This document shows positions 62,682 through 64,000 of a stretch of DNA of 64,000 nt, piece by piece. Below the pieces are notes generated by a model. The model had not been told where the DNA came from, searched no databases, and saw nothing but the letters and a program-made list of their open reading frames with translations. Positions within the stretch are counted from its first letter, which is position 1; the number at the start of each line of letters is the position of its first letter. The DNA comes from Flavobacteriales bacterium. Lineage in GTDB: Bacteria; Bacteroidota; Bacteroidia; Flavobacteriales; Schleiferiaceae. Both the position numbers and the translations under genes were made by a program. The stretch spans positions 3,759 to 67,758 of the forward strand of contig PAND01000018.1 of the NCBI GenBank assembly GCA_002707525.1, read 5' to 3'.

Positions 62682-63683
62682 TTAACTGAGTTTCTGAGCT
62701 AATTTTGCCATAACTTTTTTTGCAGACTTTCCTTCATATAAGATGGCGTGAACCGCTTTTACTATTGGCATTTTGACCTCCCGTTTCTTGCGAAGTTTAT
62801 GAACTAATGGAACGGCATAATAACCTTCTGCAACCATAGTCATTTCCGCCCTAGCACTCCGAACTGTGTAGCCCTTACCCAGCATATTACCAAACATGCG
62901 GTTACGGGAGAATTGACTGTAACCAGTCACTAATAAATCTCCTAGATAAGCACTCTTATAAATATTAACCTTTGTATCTGATACGGCATTCATGAAACGC
63001 TTCATCTCACGCACTGAATTACTCATAAGGACTGCCTGAAAATTATCGCCATAACCCAAGCCATGGTATATTCCTGCAGCAATAGCGTATATGTTTTTCA
63101 TAACTGCAGCATACTCGGTACCGTAAAGATCATCGCTCCAAGTACATCTTACGTAGTGACACTCTAAACAACTAACCAACATTTTTGCGGCCTTTTTCTC
63201 CCGTGCTGCTACTGTAAGAAAACTGAGTCGCTCAAGGGCAATCTCTTCCGCGTGACACGGACCTGTAATGACAACAATTTGTTCTTCAGGAACGCGGAGA
63301 ACTTCATTGAGATAACGTCCAACAATCATGTTTTCATCGGGAATGATTCCTTTTATGGTTGTTGCAATGATTTTTTTGCTCAATAACGACGGAGTTAGGT
63401 CTGCTAAAACCTCTTTGACAAAGGCACTTGGTACCGCTAAGACAATAATATCAGCATCCCTCACACAATCTGAAACATCAGTATAAACAGAAATGGACTC
63501 TGGCTGAAAACCTACAGAACTTAAGTACCGCGGATTGTGATGATGGCGTATCACATGAGTTGCACTATCGGTATTATGCATCCACCAAGAACAATGACCT
63601 AGGTTTTCGCTAAATATTTTTGCAAGTGCGGTTCCAAAAGAACCCCCTCCTACAACAGCAACTTTGAGAGCGTCAACATCCAT
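62682..63683 (-). CDS. gpsA: NAD(P)-dependent glycerol-3-phosphate dehydrogenase
   Basis: 333 residues from ATG 63683; the in-frame TTG at 63686 is less likely. NAD-binding VAVVGGGSFGTALAKIF, then TTIKGIIPDENM, ITGPCHAEEI and the catalytic AAVMKNIYAIAAGI with Lys. It makes sn-glycerol-3-phosphate for phospholipids. Its start overlaps the upstream stop by one base (TGATG), so the two genes are coupled. Confidence 0.94.
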   Translation of the reverse strand: MDVDALKVAVVGGGSFGTALAKIFSENLGHCSWWMHNTDSATHVIRHHHNPRYLSSVGFQPESISVYTDVSDCVRDADIIVLAVPSAFVKEVLADLTPSLLSKKIIATTIKGIIPDENMIVGRYLNEVLRVPEEQIVVITGPCHAEEIALERLSFLTVAAREKKAAKMLVSCLECHYVRCTWSDDLYGTEYAAVMKNIYAIAAGIYHGLGYGDNFQAVLMSNSVREMKRFMNAVSDTKVNIYKSAYLGDLLVTGYSQFSRNRMFGNMLGKGYTVRSARAEMTMVAEGYYAVPLVHKLRKKREVKMPIVKAVHAILYEGKSAKKVMAKLAQKLS

Positions 63684-64000
63684 CAAAATTGTATTTCAGA
63701 CTCCATCTCTTTGTTGTCCCGTTTGTAGACTACATTGGTAATATCGCCCAGTTTGTATGCTGAGAGCGCACGCATATAAGAGTAGATATCATCTATGGTA
63801 AAATCTCCGATTTTCAGAACAATGTCTCCTGCTTTCATACCCGCTTTAGCAGCAGGTCGATCTTCCGAAACTCCGTCTAATCTTACACCAGGCCCACCAT
63901 AAATATAATCCGGCATTACACCCAAAGTAACTGTAAAACTCGGAATCGTTTGTTGCTCTGCAGACTTAGTTTTCTGGAATGTCAATCTCTGGTATTCAGA
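63683..64000 (-). CDS. C-terminal part of a PDZ-domain protein (probably an M28-type peptidase), cut off by window edge
   Basis: The frame is open to base 64000, so only the last 105 residues are visible. They contain a PDZ domain: GVMPDYIYGGPGVRLDGVSE, PAAKAGMKAGDIVLKIGD, then YSYMRALSAYK. In Bacteroidota, M28-family aminopeptidases end in this kind of PDZ domain, which suggests the identity, but the catalytic part is outside the window. The apparent TTG start at 63985 is an artefact of the edge. Confidence 0.7.
   Translation of the reverse strand, partial: SEYQRLTFQKTKSAEQQTIPSFTVTLGVMPDYIYGGPGVRLDGVSEDRPAAKAGMKAGDIVLKIGDFTIDDIYSYMRALSAYKLGDITNVVYKRDNKEMESEIQF

Noticed and set aside
1-64000. 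CRISPR arrays, insertion sequences, prophage or integrase genes
   Set aside because: No regularly spaced repeats, transposase or integrase domains, or terminal inverted repeats were seen.

Overview
The window looks like chromosomal DNA of a marine-type Bacteroidota, most likely Flavobacteriales. Evidence: type IX secretion C-terminal signals of both kinds (type A on the protein at 33161-34108, type B on the protein at 53666-55879), GEVED, LruC and BspA-type surface proteins, a DUF2795 protein, a long 630-residue PurF, DPP7/DPP4-type peptidases, and several promoters of the Bacteroidota form TTG-N19/20-TAnnTTTG. I see no insertion sequence, phage, integron or CRISPR array. Genus cannot be decided from the sequence alone.

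Layout. 1-3369: C-terminally cut giant secreted adhesin (minus). 3643-11893: mostly plus-strand block with an Ig-like lipoprotein, a TPR protein, a divergent SCO1/cytochrome c pair, an ABC-F ATPase, a lone LolD/MacB-type ATPase and a DPP4-type peptidase. 11926-23772: minus-strand block with a Kazal-type lipoprotein, a LruC lipoprotein, an S46 (DPP7-type) peptidase, the 2-oxoglutarate dehydrogenase genes sucA-sucB, a DUF2795 protein, and purF-like plus cobalamin adenosyltransferase. 23829-27692: divergent kynurenine meta-cleavage cluster (3-hydroxyanthranilate dioxygenase and ACMS decarboxylase on minus; 2-aminomuconic semialdehyde dehydrogenase and 4-oxalocrotonate decarboxylase on plus). 27836-31437: outer-membrane protein, then P-II/AmtB/outer-membrane barrel, a nitrogen-uptake unit preceded by a dyad-rich leader. 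31485-34108: compact four-gene operon built around an MbnP-like protein and an MbnH-like diheme peroxidase. 34270-39660: accessory stretch of small unknown secreted or membrane proteins, an EGF-like lipoprotein, tRNA-Ala(GGC) and a BspA-repeat lipoprotein. 39796-43259: an operon of a divergent DXS-like enzyme, YceI protein and DEAD-box helicase. 43359-49919: TetR-TolC-MFP-RND efflux operon with a likely autoregulatory operator. 50105-57752: asnS, rpoN, a membrane protein, a T9SS type B surface protein and uvrC. 57749-62631: minus operon of a LolA-like protein, two FtsX-type permeases, an ATPase, an iodotyrosine-deiodinase-like flavoprotein and a small unknown. 62682-64000: gpsA and the 3' end of a PDZ-containing protein running off the edge.

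The most interesting parts are (i) the MbnP/MbnH-like operon, in which the partner protein carries a T9SS signal and a third gene looks like a heme-free copy of the peroxidase tail; (ii) the flavoprotein that keeps the Glu/Tyr/Lys substrate-recognition triad of iodotyrosine deiodinase; (iii) the DXS-like enzyme lacking the conserved PxDGHD-type motif and a conserved active-site His; and (iv) the TetR operator laid exactly over the -33 and -7 elements of its own promoter. Peptide use (DPP4, DPP7), amino-acid catabolism (kynurenine branch, 2-oxoglutarate dehydrogenase) and ammonium uptake together fit a protein-degrading heterotroph; this is inference.
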